The position numbers and the translations under genes are program-made. The notes below the pieces were generated by a model. It made no database searches. It worked only from the letters and a program-made list of their open reading frames with translations, and had not been told where the DNA came from. DNA of 45,728 nucleotides from Spirogloea muscicola (lineage: Eukaryota > Streptophyta > Zygnematophyceae > Spirogloeales > Spirogloeaceae), in NCBI GenBank assembly GCA_009602725.1, contig WELB01000035.1:19307-65034 (forward strand), written 5' to 3'. Below are positions 32,929 through 43,936 of the stretch, piece after piece. Each line of letters opens with the position of its first letter. Position 1 is the first letter of the stretch.

Positions 32929-33006
32929 TTAATTGGAAGAGCCGTTCGCTATCCTAAAGCCTTATCCATCCTGAGCCGGGCGGGCCAGGGCCCGGGCCAG
33001 GCCGCC

Positions 33007-33314
33007 ATGGCCGCCATGGCCGGCGGCGGCGGCGGCGGCGGCGCGCTGGCGGCGGCGGCGGCGCGCTGCGAGCGCCTGGTCTTCCAGTACAACGTCACCT
33101 TCGGGCTCTACATGCTGGACTGGTGGGAGCGCTACCTCTTCAGTATCCGCCACTCGCCGCCATTGCCAAGGCGCGCCGCTGCGCAGCAATGGCGGCGCGG
33201 AGCTCCGCACGCCGTCGTGCCTTGACTCAATGCCCGCCGCCAGACTCGCTGGCGGCGCTCACGCTCTGGGTGCTGCTCTACAACGCGTACCACGTCCTCG
33301 CCAAGTGGTGGTGA
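33007..33314 (+). CDS. Small subunit of serine palmitoyltransferase (ssSPT)
   Basis: A 68-residue ER membrane protein in two exons, 33007-33142 and 33244-33314 (phase 1 junction rebuilds an Asn codon). After a Met/Gly/Ala-rich start it reads RLVFQYNVTFGLYMLDWWER then YLFNSLAALTLWVLLYNAYH and VLAKWW. The stretch YNVTFGLYMLDWWERYLFN is typical of plant ssSPT proteins, which bind the LCB1/LCB2 heterodimer and raise the rate of the first step of sphingolipid synthesis (serine plus palmitoyl-CoA). There is one membrane span (about 46-64). The first ATG (GCCGCCATGG context) was chosen; a second in-frame ATG lies 9 bp later. The stop is only 52 bp before the ATG of the PPR gene on the same strand. 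Confidence 0.92.
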
Positions 33315-33366
33315 ACGCCGCCGAAGCCGGCTCTGAGCTGCCGCGGCGGCTCCCGGCGGCGACGTC

Positions 33367-36300
33367 ATGGCGACGGCGTGCCGTTGGCGGCCGGCTCTGG
33401 CGGCGTCGAGGCCGCCGTCGCCGGCCGTCGCCGCGGCCGCCGCCACAGCCGGTCCGGCGGTGGCCACGTGGAGAAGTGCTGCCAGTGCCATAGTGGCCGT
33501 GCCGGTCGCGGAGCCCGCTGTTGCCGCCGTCGCGCCGGAGCTTGGCCTCCTGCGAGACGGCAACGAGACGTCTGGGACGTCGAGCAAGCGGCCCGGCGGC
33601 GGCGAGATGGCATGGGCAGAGGCAGCGCGGTCAGTGGCGGCGGCGGTGGAGGCCGTGGCGCGCCTGCGGCACTGGGAGGACATCGACGCCGCGCTGAACG
33701 CGTGGGACGGCCGCGCCGACTGCAAGCTCTACCTGGCGCTCATCAAGGTCCGTCGGACAATAGCTGTCGTTTCCGGAATCGAACCCCGGTCCTGCTGTAG
33801 CGTTTCTTGGAGTCTTAAAGTCTGAGCTGATCAGCTCACCAGTAGAAGTTACTTAGTGTGAGATTGCAGCAGCAGTGCCCATTGCCGACTCCTGCATTGC
33901 GCGGAGCATGGCGTTGCCAGGGCGTGGCGGCGCGCTGCAACAAGGCCGTCAGCCTCAAGGTCTTCAACTGGATGAAGAACCAGCGGTGCTACCGCGCCCG
34001 CACCGAGGTGTACAACGCCCTGCTGCGGCAGCTGGCTCAGGAGCGCCTCGTCAGCAACGCGCGGCACCTCTTCCACGAGATGCAGGAGTGGAGGTGGGAT
34101 GACGGCGTCTTGGCGTCCCAAAGCTTGACAACTGGACTGTCATTTCACTGGGTTTTGTCAATCTGTCATGATGCTGCTAATGTCTGTCTTTTAGTCACAT
34201 ACTAACTAGAGCTTCAGCTGTTTGTGTTCTCATGCTTATGGCGAACTTTTCTCAGCTGCTGACTCTCTGGGTGCAATCGCAGGTGCAAACCAGACGTGGA
34301 GACGTACGCAGCGCTCATGTCCGCACACGGCAAGGCCGGCGACTGGCGGGGCGCCATCAGCCTGTTTGACGAGATGCTACGAGCCCAGGTTGTCATCTGT
34401 TTGAGGCTGGGCCTGTGTCTGGTCCCGCAGAAACCCGCCTCTAAGCGACACCCCTGCCGACTGCCAACTGCGCATAGTTTGTTTGGGCAAGAGCCATGGG
34501 TTGTCTACTCTTTCAAGACTACATAGGACTTCATCTCTGGGCGTAGGGCAAGGTCTAGCATGTAACTTTTGAGCTTAAGAGCATATCTGTCAAAGTCAGT
34601 GACATGAACTTAATTCCCTTCAATGGTCTTCAGTCTACCTGTCAGCTGCAACGACACAACAGTCAAGACAAGGTGCTGGCACTGAGTTGTCATGCTTTGC
34701 GGCTCCTGCAGATTGTGCCCAGCCGTGGCTCGTACAACGTCCTAATTAGCGCGTGTGGCGTCTGTGGGCGACTCGATGAGGCGCTGGCTGCGCTTCAGCG
34801 TATGACGGACGATGGGCTTCATCCAGACTTAGTTACACACAACACCGTTCTGGCCGCATTCAAGCATGCCGAGCAGTACGCACGTGGCATTGAGTACTTT
34901 CAATCGATGCAGGTGTGGTTCCATGTGCAAGGTAGCCGAGACAATGTATTACATGGACCACGTTTGGCTTACAGGTTGTGCGAATTGGATTCTGTTGCGA
35001 GTTTGCCAGTATACGGCTGCGATGAATGAAACGGTCGGCCACACTGCGCAGAAACGGGGTGTGCGGCCGGATCGGATCACGTACAATGTGTTGATGGGCT
35101 GCCATGCCAAGCTGTGGGACGTTGGCGCGGTGCAAGCATTGTACAGCGAGATGCGGTCTATGCGGCCACGGTCCAAGTTCTGGCCCGATCAAATGACGTA
35201 CAACACTGTCATGCATGCCTACGCTGCCAGGTCCACACCGTCCCTGGAATAATTATCATCACAGCCCAAGTGCTTGAGTTGCTGCTTCCAAGACAAACAG
35301 TAATTTCAGCATTGACACTTTCAGCTAGCGGGGGGGCGTTATCAAGTTACACTGATAATCTGATACTAGGACATGCTGGCCTGTATCCTTGTGATTAGTG
35401 GGGACCATGCAAAAGCCCGGGCCGTGTTTGACGACATGCTCGCTGAGGGGGTGGCACCCAATTCCGTGACCTTCAATACTTTGATTGGCGCTTATGGTGC
35501 GTGGGGCATGCACGAAGCTGCCAAAGAGGCCTTTGACATGCTGGAGATGGCGGACCTTCTGCCGGATGTTGTTTCCTATTCCTCCCTCATCAACGCCTGT
35601 AGGTGAGGCCCGAACCTCTGGACCCACATCCTGCTCGAATGCAGCAACATAATGCATATATCAGTCACAGTCTGAGGTGTTCGATGCATGCACTACTAGT
35701 CTCATTGCCTTCAACAACGATTTGGCAGCAAGGCTGGGCTGCCGGAGGAGGCACGGGCCGTGTTCGACCGCATGAAGCGCCGGCACTGCCGGCCCAACGT
35801 GGTCACGCTCAACAATCTGGTCGATGGGTACAGCCGTGCCGGCAGGCTGGCCGACGCCTGGGGCCTGCTGCAAGAATATGACGACGCCAAGCTCCAGCCC
35901 ACCGTTGTCACTATCTGCTCGCTCATTGCGGCCTGCGATCGAAGTAGCAAGGCTGACATGGTGAGTCAGCAGAACGCCCCTTTCTCCACCTTGACATTGC
36001 TACATCCTTCAGTTCAGCATCCAATCTAGTCTACTCTTCTCAGACCATCTTCTCAGACCGCTGAGATCCTTCCTTTTCTTTTTCAGCTTTCGAAGGTGCT
36101 CGAGGAGGCAGAGGCTCGCAGCGTGGAGCTCAATATTGCGGCCTACAATGCGCTCATCCTTGCTGAGCTGAATGCGGGCCTCCACGATGCAGCAGCCAGT
36201 GTCTTCCAAAAGTTGCAGAGGACTGGCCCGGTGCCTAATGCAGTGACCTACAGCATCATGATCAATGCGGCCGGCAAGGAAGGGCGGCACGAGGATGCGC

Positions 36301-38264
36301 AGGTCTTGTTTGAGGAGATGCAGCGGGCCAGTGTGACGCCGTCGGTCCAGGTGTACACCTCGCTCATGGACGCCTATGGAAAGAAGGTCAGCTAGATCAG
36401 AGCATTTCCCAGCCTGCAGGCTGAATACCCATGCTCAATCGAGCACAACATGCTTTGCAGATCACATAGGGTCTTCTTGAAGCACATCAACCAAGATGGG
36501 GCGAGCTTCTTGCCATGTACAGTCTTCTTGAAGCACATCGACCAAGGTGGGGCAAGCTTCTTGCCGGGCTGGCTGCAGGGGCTTTACAAGGAAGCGCACA
36601 ATGTACTGCGGACCATGAAGAAGGACGGGTGTGAGCCCAATGTTGTCAGCTACTCAGCATTGATGCAAGCGTACGGCAATGCAGGTCAGCGCTGCTTGCA
36701 TGACCCTGCCTTTCGTGCACGTTCTTGATCTTAGAAAATTGTTGCTGGTTTTCTATACAGTTCAATGACACAACTCTCAATGGGGCACACTACAAGCTTG
36801 TGCAAGTCGTCCAGTCATTGAGCAGATCTGGTCATGCATTGAAAATGCGCAGGGCTATACAAGGATGCCATGGACATCTTCGCTGAAATGAGGGAGTCTA
36901 ACGTACAGGCGGATGTCACAGTATATGGCATTCTGCTGGACGCCTTGGACAAGTCCGGGCAACACGAGGATGCTCTTGAAGTGGGCCAGGGCATGCGCCC
37001 TGCTGGCGTCATACCAAACCAAGTTGTCTACAATCTCCTCCTATCCTGCTGCTGCAGGTAGACACAGCCCTTGGCTGGAGGCAGTTCTTTCTGCTGAGAT
37101 AGCATTGAGTGACTCGCTTCAGCAGGACCTTTGCACCTGTATTTATCGTCTGCCAAACCGCAATGAAGTTCCTTCTTTTGTTTCCCCTACATCCTTGCCA
37201 TTTCTGAGGCTGATAAATGATGTGCAAGGCTGAGGAGGTGGGAGGAAGCTGAGACGCTCTTTCACCAGATGAAAGTTGACGGCGTGATGCCATCGACACG
37301 CTCGTACACCCTTCTTGCTGACACACTTGGGAAGGCTGGCCAGGCGGAGCGTGCATGGCAGGTGCATCCACTGCCTGATGAGACTCATAGAGGCGAATGT
37401 ACTGTCCAAGTTGGAGGCTGTATTGGCGATCGCAGGAGTTTCCAGATATTCTTATCTTTGTCATCAAAGCACTCACATTGAAATTGGACTTCAGTGCACT
37501 TGCAATGTGAATATTAGGCCTACTGCAATGCAGAATACACTAATACATACGGAGTTGAAGATATTGACTAAGATCAGTTGTTCGTGGTTCTAGATCTTCA
37601 ACCAGATGCAACAGAGCGGGGTGAAGGCGTCAGCAGCCACTTTCCACGCTATGTTGCGTGCGTTTGCGCGTATACAGAGGTGGAAGAAGTGCTTGGAGGT
37701 AAACTAAGGCCACAGAGCTACTCATCATGTCAGTCGGTCGTGCATAACGTGTGGGGTTACAATTGTCATGCTACATGCTCATACATTGCGCCAATTGTCA
37801 TGCAGATCATTGGTTTGATGGAGACATCTGAGGTCCCGCCGACCACCAAGAGCTACAACATTGTGCTGGGCTGCCTGAATCACCTTGGCCTCTGGCAGCA
37901 GGCTCTTGCCATTTATGATCGCTTGCTGGCCAACAGGTCGGCTCCTAGACATCTGCTCAGAACTTGATGGCATTGATTGCATTGAAAGCTTGTATGAAGG
38001 CTTTCTGCGCAGCATCACTGTGCTGCCCTCTGAGAATGTCAGTTGTTTTACACCAGTATGGCTACTGCAGCTTCCGTTACATGCATGCATCCCTGTTTCT
38101 GGCATTGCAGATGCTTGCCAGACATGACGACCTACAGGACACTGGTTGCCGTTCTGAGGAAAGGAGAGCAAAAGGAGTGGGCCTTGAAGATGCAGGCTCG
38201 GCAGCAGGCGCTGTTCAATGAGGAACACCGGTCACTGACAGAAATTGCTAGCCTGCTCAAGTGA
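33367..38264 (+). CDS. P-class PPR protein, resembling EMB2654 (rps12 trans-splicing factor)
   Basis: About 869 residues in 14 exons: 33367-33747, 33921-34093, 34283-34388, 34712-34912, 35052-35230, 35399-35602, 35729-35960, 36087-36386, 36579-36684, 36853-37057, 37229-37361, 37594-37698, 37806-37936 and 38111-38264; phases agree throughout. An Ala/Arg-rich N-terminus of about 90 residues looks like an organelle transit peptide. Then come NKAVSLKVFNWMKNQRCYRA and an unbroken series of 35-residue PPR motifs, for example CKPDVETYAALMSAHGKAGD, SRGSYNVLISACGVCGRLDE and CEPNVVSYSALMQAYGNAGL; about 18 can be counted. The protein ends EEHRSLTEIASLLK. No E, DYW or SMR domain is visible. PPR tracts bind organelle RNA one base per motif. 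Sequence and length recall Arabidopsis EMB2654 (At2g41720), needed for plastid rps12 trans-splicing, but that link is from memory. Confidence 0.93.
33765..33790 (-). other. tRNA-like fragment (B-box)
   Basis: On the minus strand GGACCGGGGTTCGATTCCGG contains an exact tRNA B-box (GGTTCGATTCC) flanked by CCGG, which could form a T-arm, followed by AAACGAC. No convincing cloverleaf can be drawn upstream, so this is at most a tRNA or SINE remnant in intron 1 of the PPR gene. Confidence 0.4.
36471..36572 (+). repeat. 51-bp tandem duplication in a PPR intron
   Basis: Two copies of a unit starting GTCTTCTTGAAGCACATC and ending GCTTCTTGCC, at 36471 and 36522, with a few substitutions. They lie in the intron before exon 9. 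Confidence 0.9.
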
Positions 38265-39154
38265 CGTCGTTCCGTCGACGCCATCCAGTTTCAGCTGCTG
38301 AGGCTGACTGCGAGGGAGTGGCCATGTAGAGTATGCAGTGAAGGAGCAGGGGTGGGTGAGGGTGGGTGAGGGCGTAGCTGATCCTGTCATCAAGTATTCG
38401 CCGCTGGTCAAAAGGCTCAGAAATGCAGTCATTGTACCGTCACTTGGTTGGCACATTCTTGTCTGACTTGCCAAAGTGGGAGGTTGGATCTGGAGCCAGC
38501 TTCTGACGTGCCAAGGTGGGTTGCCCGCGGAGGACGGGCCTGGAGCAAGCAGAGTCCTGTGGCACTAGCAGGCTCCTTGTATGGAATAGCTGGCCAGTCT
38601 GACAAGGCGTGTGATCATGGGCAGCTGGCCATGGAGTTTTCCAGCATGATGTCCACTCCTTTTTGCCGTTCTCTGTCACCACTGTGGACAATCCCCGCCA
38701 AGTGGCAAGTGTACTTGAGCATGCTAAGAGTGACTGTCGGGCTCGCAGCTTCATGTGTACTTCTTACCTCGCACTATTCGAGCAATTGCACTTCAGCTGC
38801 CGGCCAAGCAGGCATGCTAGTGCACGTGTGTGGCAGCAGCTGCAGCAGTAGAGTAGGAGTAATTGTCAACCTTGTAGACGAGTGGGAGGTGCCGAAAGCT
38901 GGCCTGTAAGTTCACTCCTTGGAGCGCATGGCCTGCGAGAATTGATCATTCGTGGGCGCAGACCAGGCCCACGATGGTCACAGGAGCGCCTGGAGGTCGG
39001 CAATGACATCGACGACCAACCGCAGCATTATGCGCTCCTCCCTATGGAGCATCAAAGAGTTCACTGAGGATGGTTACTGGTTGGCAGTCTATATGAGGAG
39101 CGCCGACTAGCTCGTATGCCCTTGCCGTTAGGAGACCTCAGAAGGAATGACTCT
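38265..39154. other. Intergenic, nothing recognised
   Basis: The 3' region of the PPR gene and unassigned sequence. A short GGTGGGTGAGG duplication lies near 38345. No frame with domain support. Confidence 0.5.
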
Positions 39155-39320
39155 TCCGGTTGAGGGGCGATGGCCCGATGGCTGTGGATGGCTAGCCCAG
39201 CAAAAAGGAATGAACAGTTCAAAGGTGCCAGAAGAGGGGCCTCAAAGGAACAGGTCTTCCATTGTAAGGCAATGGCTGTGAGAGGCCAGCTCAAAGGAAT
39301 GTACAAGGCCTGAAAAGCTT
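39155..39320 (-). repeat. Two R1 copies
   Basis: Copies at 39155-39215 (diverged: GGCTGTGGATGGCTAGCCCA) and 39252-39320 (GGTCTTCCATTGTAAGGCAA, then GGCTGTGAGAGGCCAGC), both minus. Confidence 0.7.
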
Positions 39321-39349
39321 TGAACGGGCCTCAAAAAAACAAAAAAAAA

Positions 39350-39400
39350 ATGCGTGTGTATTAAGAGATGGGGAGGCCATGTGTGGCCAAGGTTCCGGAC
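39350..39400 (-). repeat. Dispersed repeat R3, partial inverted copy
   Basis: GTATTAAGAGATGGGGAGGC, then CATGTGTGGCCAAG, matches the complement of R3 near 408-440. Confidence 0.65.
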
Positions 39401-39576
39401 AAGGCCTACCCCAAATGCCAAAAACCTTTCCTTACCTTAGCCACTCTCAAACCCTCCTGCCTCGAGCTACTCGGACCTGATGTTGCTCACTCGCGGGTAC
39501 TGAGCTTCCCTAGTATGTTGTCGTGATTGGTAGAGCAGAGGAGTCCTTCCTCGGCATCTCATTCTTCGGCTTTGGA

Positions 39577-39640
39577 CATTGTCCATTCTTTTTGGGCTGG
39601 CTTTGCCAGCCCTCTTTCTTTATGGGCGAGCCTTCTTCTC
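39577..39640 (+). repeat. Dispersed hairpin repeat R1
   Basis: TTGTCCATTCTTTTTGGGCT, then GGCTTTGCCAGCCC and TATGGGCGAGCC; nearly identical to the copy at 18306. Confidence 0.85.
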
Positions 39641-39775
39641 ACTCTCTCTCTCTTAAACCCTTGCCAAATAGAACCCCAGCGAAGGCTGAGCACCTTGAGC
39701 CAGCCCCCACTAACCTTCCTGCTCGTCCAGATAAGGTCCTGTGGCCTTGGCGACCTCTAACAGCAGCAGCACCAC

Positions 39776-42700
39776 TTGCGACGCCAGATTGCTGCGTCAA
39801 AGCCCCAGATGCTCGGGGCCGCCGCTGGCAGCAAGGCGTCCTTGGCTCTCACCGGCAGCCGCTGGCATGCCGCAGCCGGTTCGAGAGCCCGTCGTTTGTT
39901 CGTGGGCGCTTGGCAAAGGCTTAGCCTTTCCCCACAGCCCATTCTGCTGGCGTCTCAGTCGACAGATGTGCAGACTGGGCGCCGGGCCGCCAGTGATGGC
40001 CACTTGGGCGCAGAGCCAGGCGCTGGTGGAGTGCCGTCACGAGAGCTGGGTGGCGCGAGCGCTTTGGTGGGCGATTGTAGCAGCCGCCGTGGTCGTGGGT
40101 CTCGTCCGGACGTCGGCGGCGGGCTGCTGACGGCGGCGGACGTTGTCACCGGCGCGGTGGACGTCAAGGGATGGCGCGTGGTGCTGGAGGCCACCGGCGA
40201 AGAAATTGGTGAGCCAAGCCCACCCCAGCTTCAGTTGACCAATCTTTTCCTGTTACACTTATCAAAACCTTAACAAAGTGCCCAACTGTCATGGCTGGCG
40301 CTTAACAGCCAGGTCTAGTGGAGCTGCACGCTGTGCAGGAACTGTGGATGAGCTGCTGGACGTCGTAAGTCAGGTGGAGCTCGCCGACGTATCAGACGAC
40401 GGAGACGGCAGTTGTGAGACAGCAGGTGCAAAGCAGTGTGCCAAACAAGATCCATTGTACATCCGTAACCCAGCTAACAGCAATTGATGGAGCATTCATT
40501 CTTGACATAAGTTGTTGCTGCGAATGACTCACCAGCTGACCACTTGCAAGTGCCTGCTTGCAGTCCACGAGTGCATGCTGCAAGTCACCAGCTTGAGCAC
40601 AAAGGTGTCGCCTCCACTTCCTGCGGTTTCGTCCAAGAGACAGAGCGAGCATGGAGCACCAATCTGCCCAGCCTCGGATGCAAGAATAGGAGGAATCACT
40701 GGACATGGGCTTGAAGTTGCTATAGAGGTCGAGCATGCAGAGGAGGTGAAGGAAGGAAAGGAAGAAGAGGGTCCGTGCATAGCCACGTTCCTCGTGCCTT
40801 TTGTGGACGCGATTGTGAAGAGGATCGATGCAACGGCGCATTGCCTGCTCATCGACGTGAGTCAGCCTCGCACGAAGTGATCAAAGAGCATCATGCCACA
40901 CTTTAGGGGAAAATAGTTATGCAGGCTTTAATTTGACATTCAGAGTCTCCATCTCGAGCACGGTGAACAGATCATAGAATATGGTAAGACTTAAGCTCGA
41001 GGAACTGGTCTTAGCTGTCTGCATGAGAGTGTCATCTATTGCCAGCTGCTGACCTGAGCCTCTGGCTGACGTCGGTGCTCGATACCTCTTGTCGCAGCCT
41101 CCAGCGGGCTTGCTGGAGCTGGGGCATCGGGAGGGCCAGCTGGACGCCTTGGAGCCGCTGCTGTCCGAGTTCTGGGAAGAGGACCGCGCTGGCCGCCAGT
41201 CCTGCCTCCTCCAGTCATGGCAGAACCCCAGGAACGTGGAGGTAAGCTTTTAAGCAGACCTTGAATCTTAATGGCTCAATGTCTGGTTATGGCACTGACC
41301 ATGCAATGCTGCATAGGACTGTACTCTGAGGATGAAGAATTTCAGGTAGCACCCTGGGCCAGAGTGCCTGCAGCCAGCTTCAGATAACCATGTAATTTGG
41401 CAAATACGAAATTCCGGTCTTCTTGGTTTCCCCGGTCTTCTCTTCTTCTTACTTGGACATTGAAATGTTTGACCAATTACGGTGATGTCATCTTTAATTT
41501 CAAATTAGCGATAGACAAAGTAAAAGCCGCTTGATCGACTCATGGGTTCTGGTCTGCCGTTGCCAGGAGAGCGCAGAGGCGGACGAGAGGATGAGGCGCG
41601 CCGCACAGGGTTGCGATGGCGGCCGGCCCGACCGCTGGCTTAGTGACAGCCGGCTGGGCCAGCCGTACATGCCGACGCGACGGCAGCTCGTTGCCGCGGG
41701 GCGGCAGGATATTGTCGCCCGCATCGCGGCCGCCGGCGGCTTCCTCAGCGTCGCCGAGGCGCTGGGGCTTCGAGCGCGCCGCCGGCCCAATGGCTTCTGG
41801 TTAGTACGTACTTACTGACAGAATATCCTACGTGTAGGTTTCAACTTGTATTATAGTTAACTTTGGTTTCTCGACTGACTTCAGTGATTATGCGCGTGCT
41901 AATGTCTTGATGGCCTCATAGGGAGGACCTCCGCAACGTCGATGCGGAGATTGAGTGGCTCGTGTCGTCGGAGGCATGGGTGCGGTCCTCTGCCAAGGCA
42001 GCCACCGCAGCCGCAGCCGCCGAGGGGGGTGTAGCCATTATGCCCCAGGCGAAAGCCGTGAGGGAGCTTGGCCGCTACGATCTCCACAACGCGGTCAGTG
42101 TTCAGTTAACGCTTTGTCTTTCATGCTGTTACACTATCCATTATCACAAAGAGCAGCGGCGTGTAGCGGTTCAGGCCTCAAGCAGCTGTGGGTTGGGGCC
42201 GCTGGTGCGGACAGATCATGATGCACGGCGGCTACAAGGACGTGGCGGCGCAACTCGGCCGTCGGCCAGCCTCGGCGGTCGCCATAGAGTCGCTCGCAGA
42301 TGGCATGCGCTCGTTCATGAGCGAGAGGGGGATGTACGCACCTCACTAGCAACCTGAGCTTTGATTTAAATATGTTAAAGCTCTAATTGACTATAATGTT
42401 GGTGGCTTAACCCATAAGAGGCCCTGCTGACACACTCCACCAGCCGACTTACTAATGCACAGGAACGTCATTCCGAGGTATAGGCAGCTGCGAGCGGAGG
42501 GCCGCCAGGACTTGATCGCGGCCCTCAAGCGGCACGGCGGCCCTGCCGTGCTGGCCGACTACATGGGCCTCCGGTGCTCGCGGCATGGCGTGAGCTGCCG
42601 CTCCCGCTTGCTCTTGACCACTCTCTGCAACTTCGTCTACCCTGCAGCAAGGGTACAGGGTTTAGGGCTCAGGGTTTAGGGTTTAGGGTTAGGTTTAAGG

Positions 42701-43726
42701 TTAAGTGTTTATGGTTTAGGGTTTAGGGGGTGAAGGTTTGAGGTTAAGGGCGTAGGGGGTTTAGAATTGGGGTTAGATTGTTCAATGGTTGCCACAGGTC
42801 CCGCAAAGGGCACTCAGCGGTTGTTGGCACGATCCATTCAAATGTTCTCGTTAATGGCCATCTATCACTGTTAGAAGGGTGAGATAATGCTGTCTTCACA
42901 TAGGTCACGGGCAACAGTTGCCCATCTCACGCATCTGGCGTGCTGGCTGATGGTGGTGCTGCAGAAGGGCCACTGGCACCAGGAGGAGCGTGCGGTGCAG
43001 GCGCTTCGCGAGTACGTACTCACGCGGAGCCAACGCACAGGGCGCGCAGCCGCAGTCACTGTGCAGCCGGCCCACAACGGCCAGGCCACAAGAGGCACGC
43101 GAGTCACACCTAAACTTTCCTTCGGCTGAGCAATATAAGGCTCATGCATGCATTTCATTCTCCAAGGGAAGCCTGGCGCCCCTGAATTGGAAGCCGTGGC
43201 TTGACCATGAGCATGACAACCCCGGCTGCTTCTCGTTTGTGTCAGATTGCAGCGACTTTGAGGAAGAGTGGGAGGCAGGCTGCGCAGCGGGCCTCCTTGT
43301 GATGCCATCCAACAATGAGCTCCTGCAGCAGCGGCGCCACGACCTGCGCTACATCATCCAGGTACATGGCCTGGGGCTGATGGGACGCGGTGCGCTTCGG
43401 CAGAAAGTAGTCACCTATTACCAAACTCTCTTAGCCATCTTCTGGCAGCAACATTCCTTATCTAGTTCCAATTTGCTGTGATCCAGGCCTACATTGGAAT
43501 ATCTAACTTTGGACTTGCACCCTTATTGAATTTAACAACCAAGCCTTATTGTAATCTGCCTTTTGATGGCTTGAATGCGCAGAAAGTCGGGCGGGCAAAG
43601 CTGTGCCAGCTTATGGGCCTCCCAGAGCGGCGTAGCCGCAAGCAGCGGAGGACCAGTAAGCTGGCCGCAGGCATCACAACGCCACAGGACAGCGCACATG
43701 ATGCTGGCAGCGACAGGGCTCGCTGA
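39776..43726 (+). CDS. RimM-type PRC-barrel protein with four helical motifs, probably plastid
   Basis: About 650 residues in 11 exons: 39776-40208, 40339-40425, 40564-40856, 41098-41241, 41567-41799, 41922-42093, 42215-42333, 42463-42573, 42904-43011, 43253-43361 and 43583-43726; phases agree. The first 125 residues are rich in Arg, Ala and Ser and look like a transit peptide. Next is the barrel seen in the second half of RimM, the 30S ribosome maturation factor: GWRVVLEATGEEIGTVDELL, an acidic insertion, then LVPFVDAIVKRIDATAHCLL and PPAGLLEL (to about 279). The N-terminal RimM domain was not found. The C-terminal half has four related helical motifs: MPTRRQLVAAGRQDIVARIA (about 354), MPQAKAVRELGRYDLHNAIM (about 437), IPRYRQLRAEGRQDLIAALK (about 496) and MPSNNELLQQRRHDLRYIIQ (about 583). 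Each is followed by a GG or VG turn and an L-GL/MGL ending. A role in plastid ribosome maturation is inferred. Confidence 0.82.
42652..42778 (+). repeat. Interstitial telomere-type repeat in a RimM-like gene intron
   Basis: CAGGGTTTAGGGCTCAGGGT, then TTAGGGTTTAGGGTTAGG and further degenerate units, about 125 bp of plant-type TTTAGGG repeat inside an intron. Confidence 0.9.
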
Positions 43727-43936
43727 AGGACGTCAACTTCTGCTGCTGCCAAAGAGTTCGTGCAATGCCGTGTGGCTGCAAGTGGCAGCCGATGGAGGTA
43801 TGATTACACTCCCAAGCCCCAACAGCTCAGCTCAAGCAGAAGCACTTAACCTGCACTCACCTTCGGACTCATTGACTTCATTATAGATTTATGCATAATT
43901 GGTAAGACCCCCAGGATGGGCTCTGGAGAATTCATA

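Noticed and set aside
40365-40490. Short version of RimM-like exon 2 ending at 40364
   Set aside because: A GTAAGT donor is present, but it leaves phase 0, which does not fit the next exon; ending at 40425 restores the frame.
42574-42589. Later donor for RimM-like exon 8 (GTGAGC at 42590)
   Set aside because: It would put exon 9 in a frame without helical character; the donor at 42574 gives MGLRSRATVAHLTHLACW.
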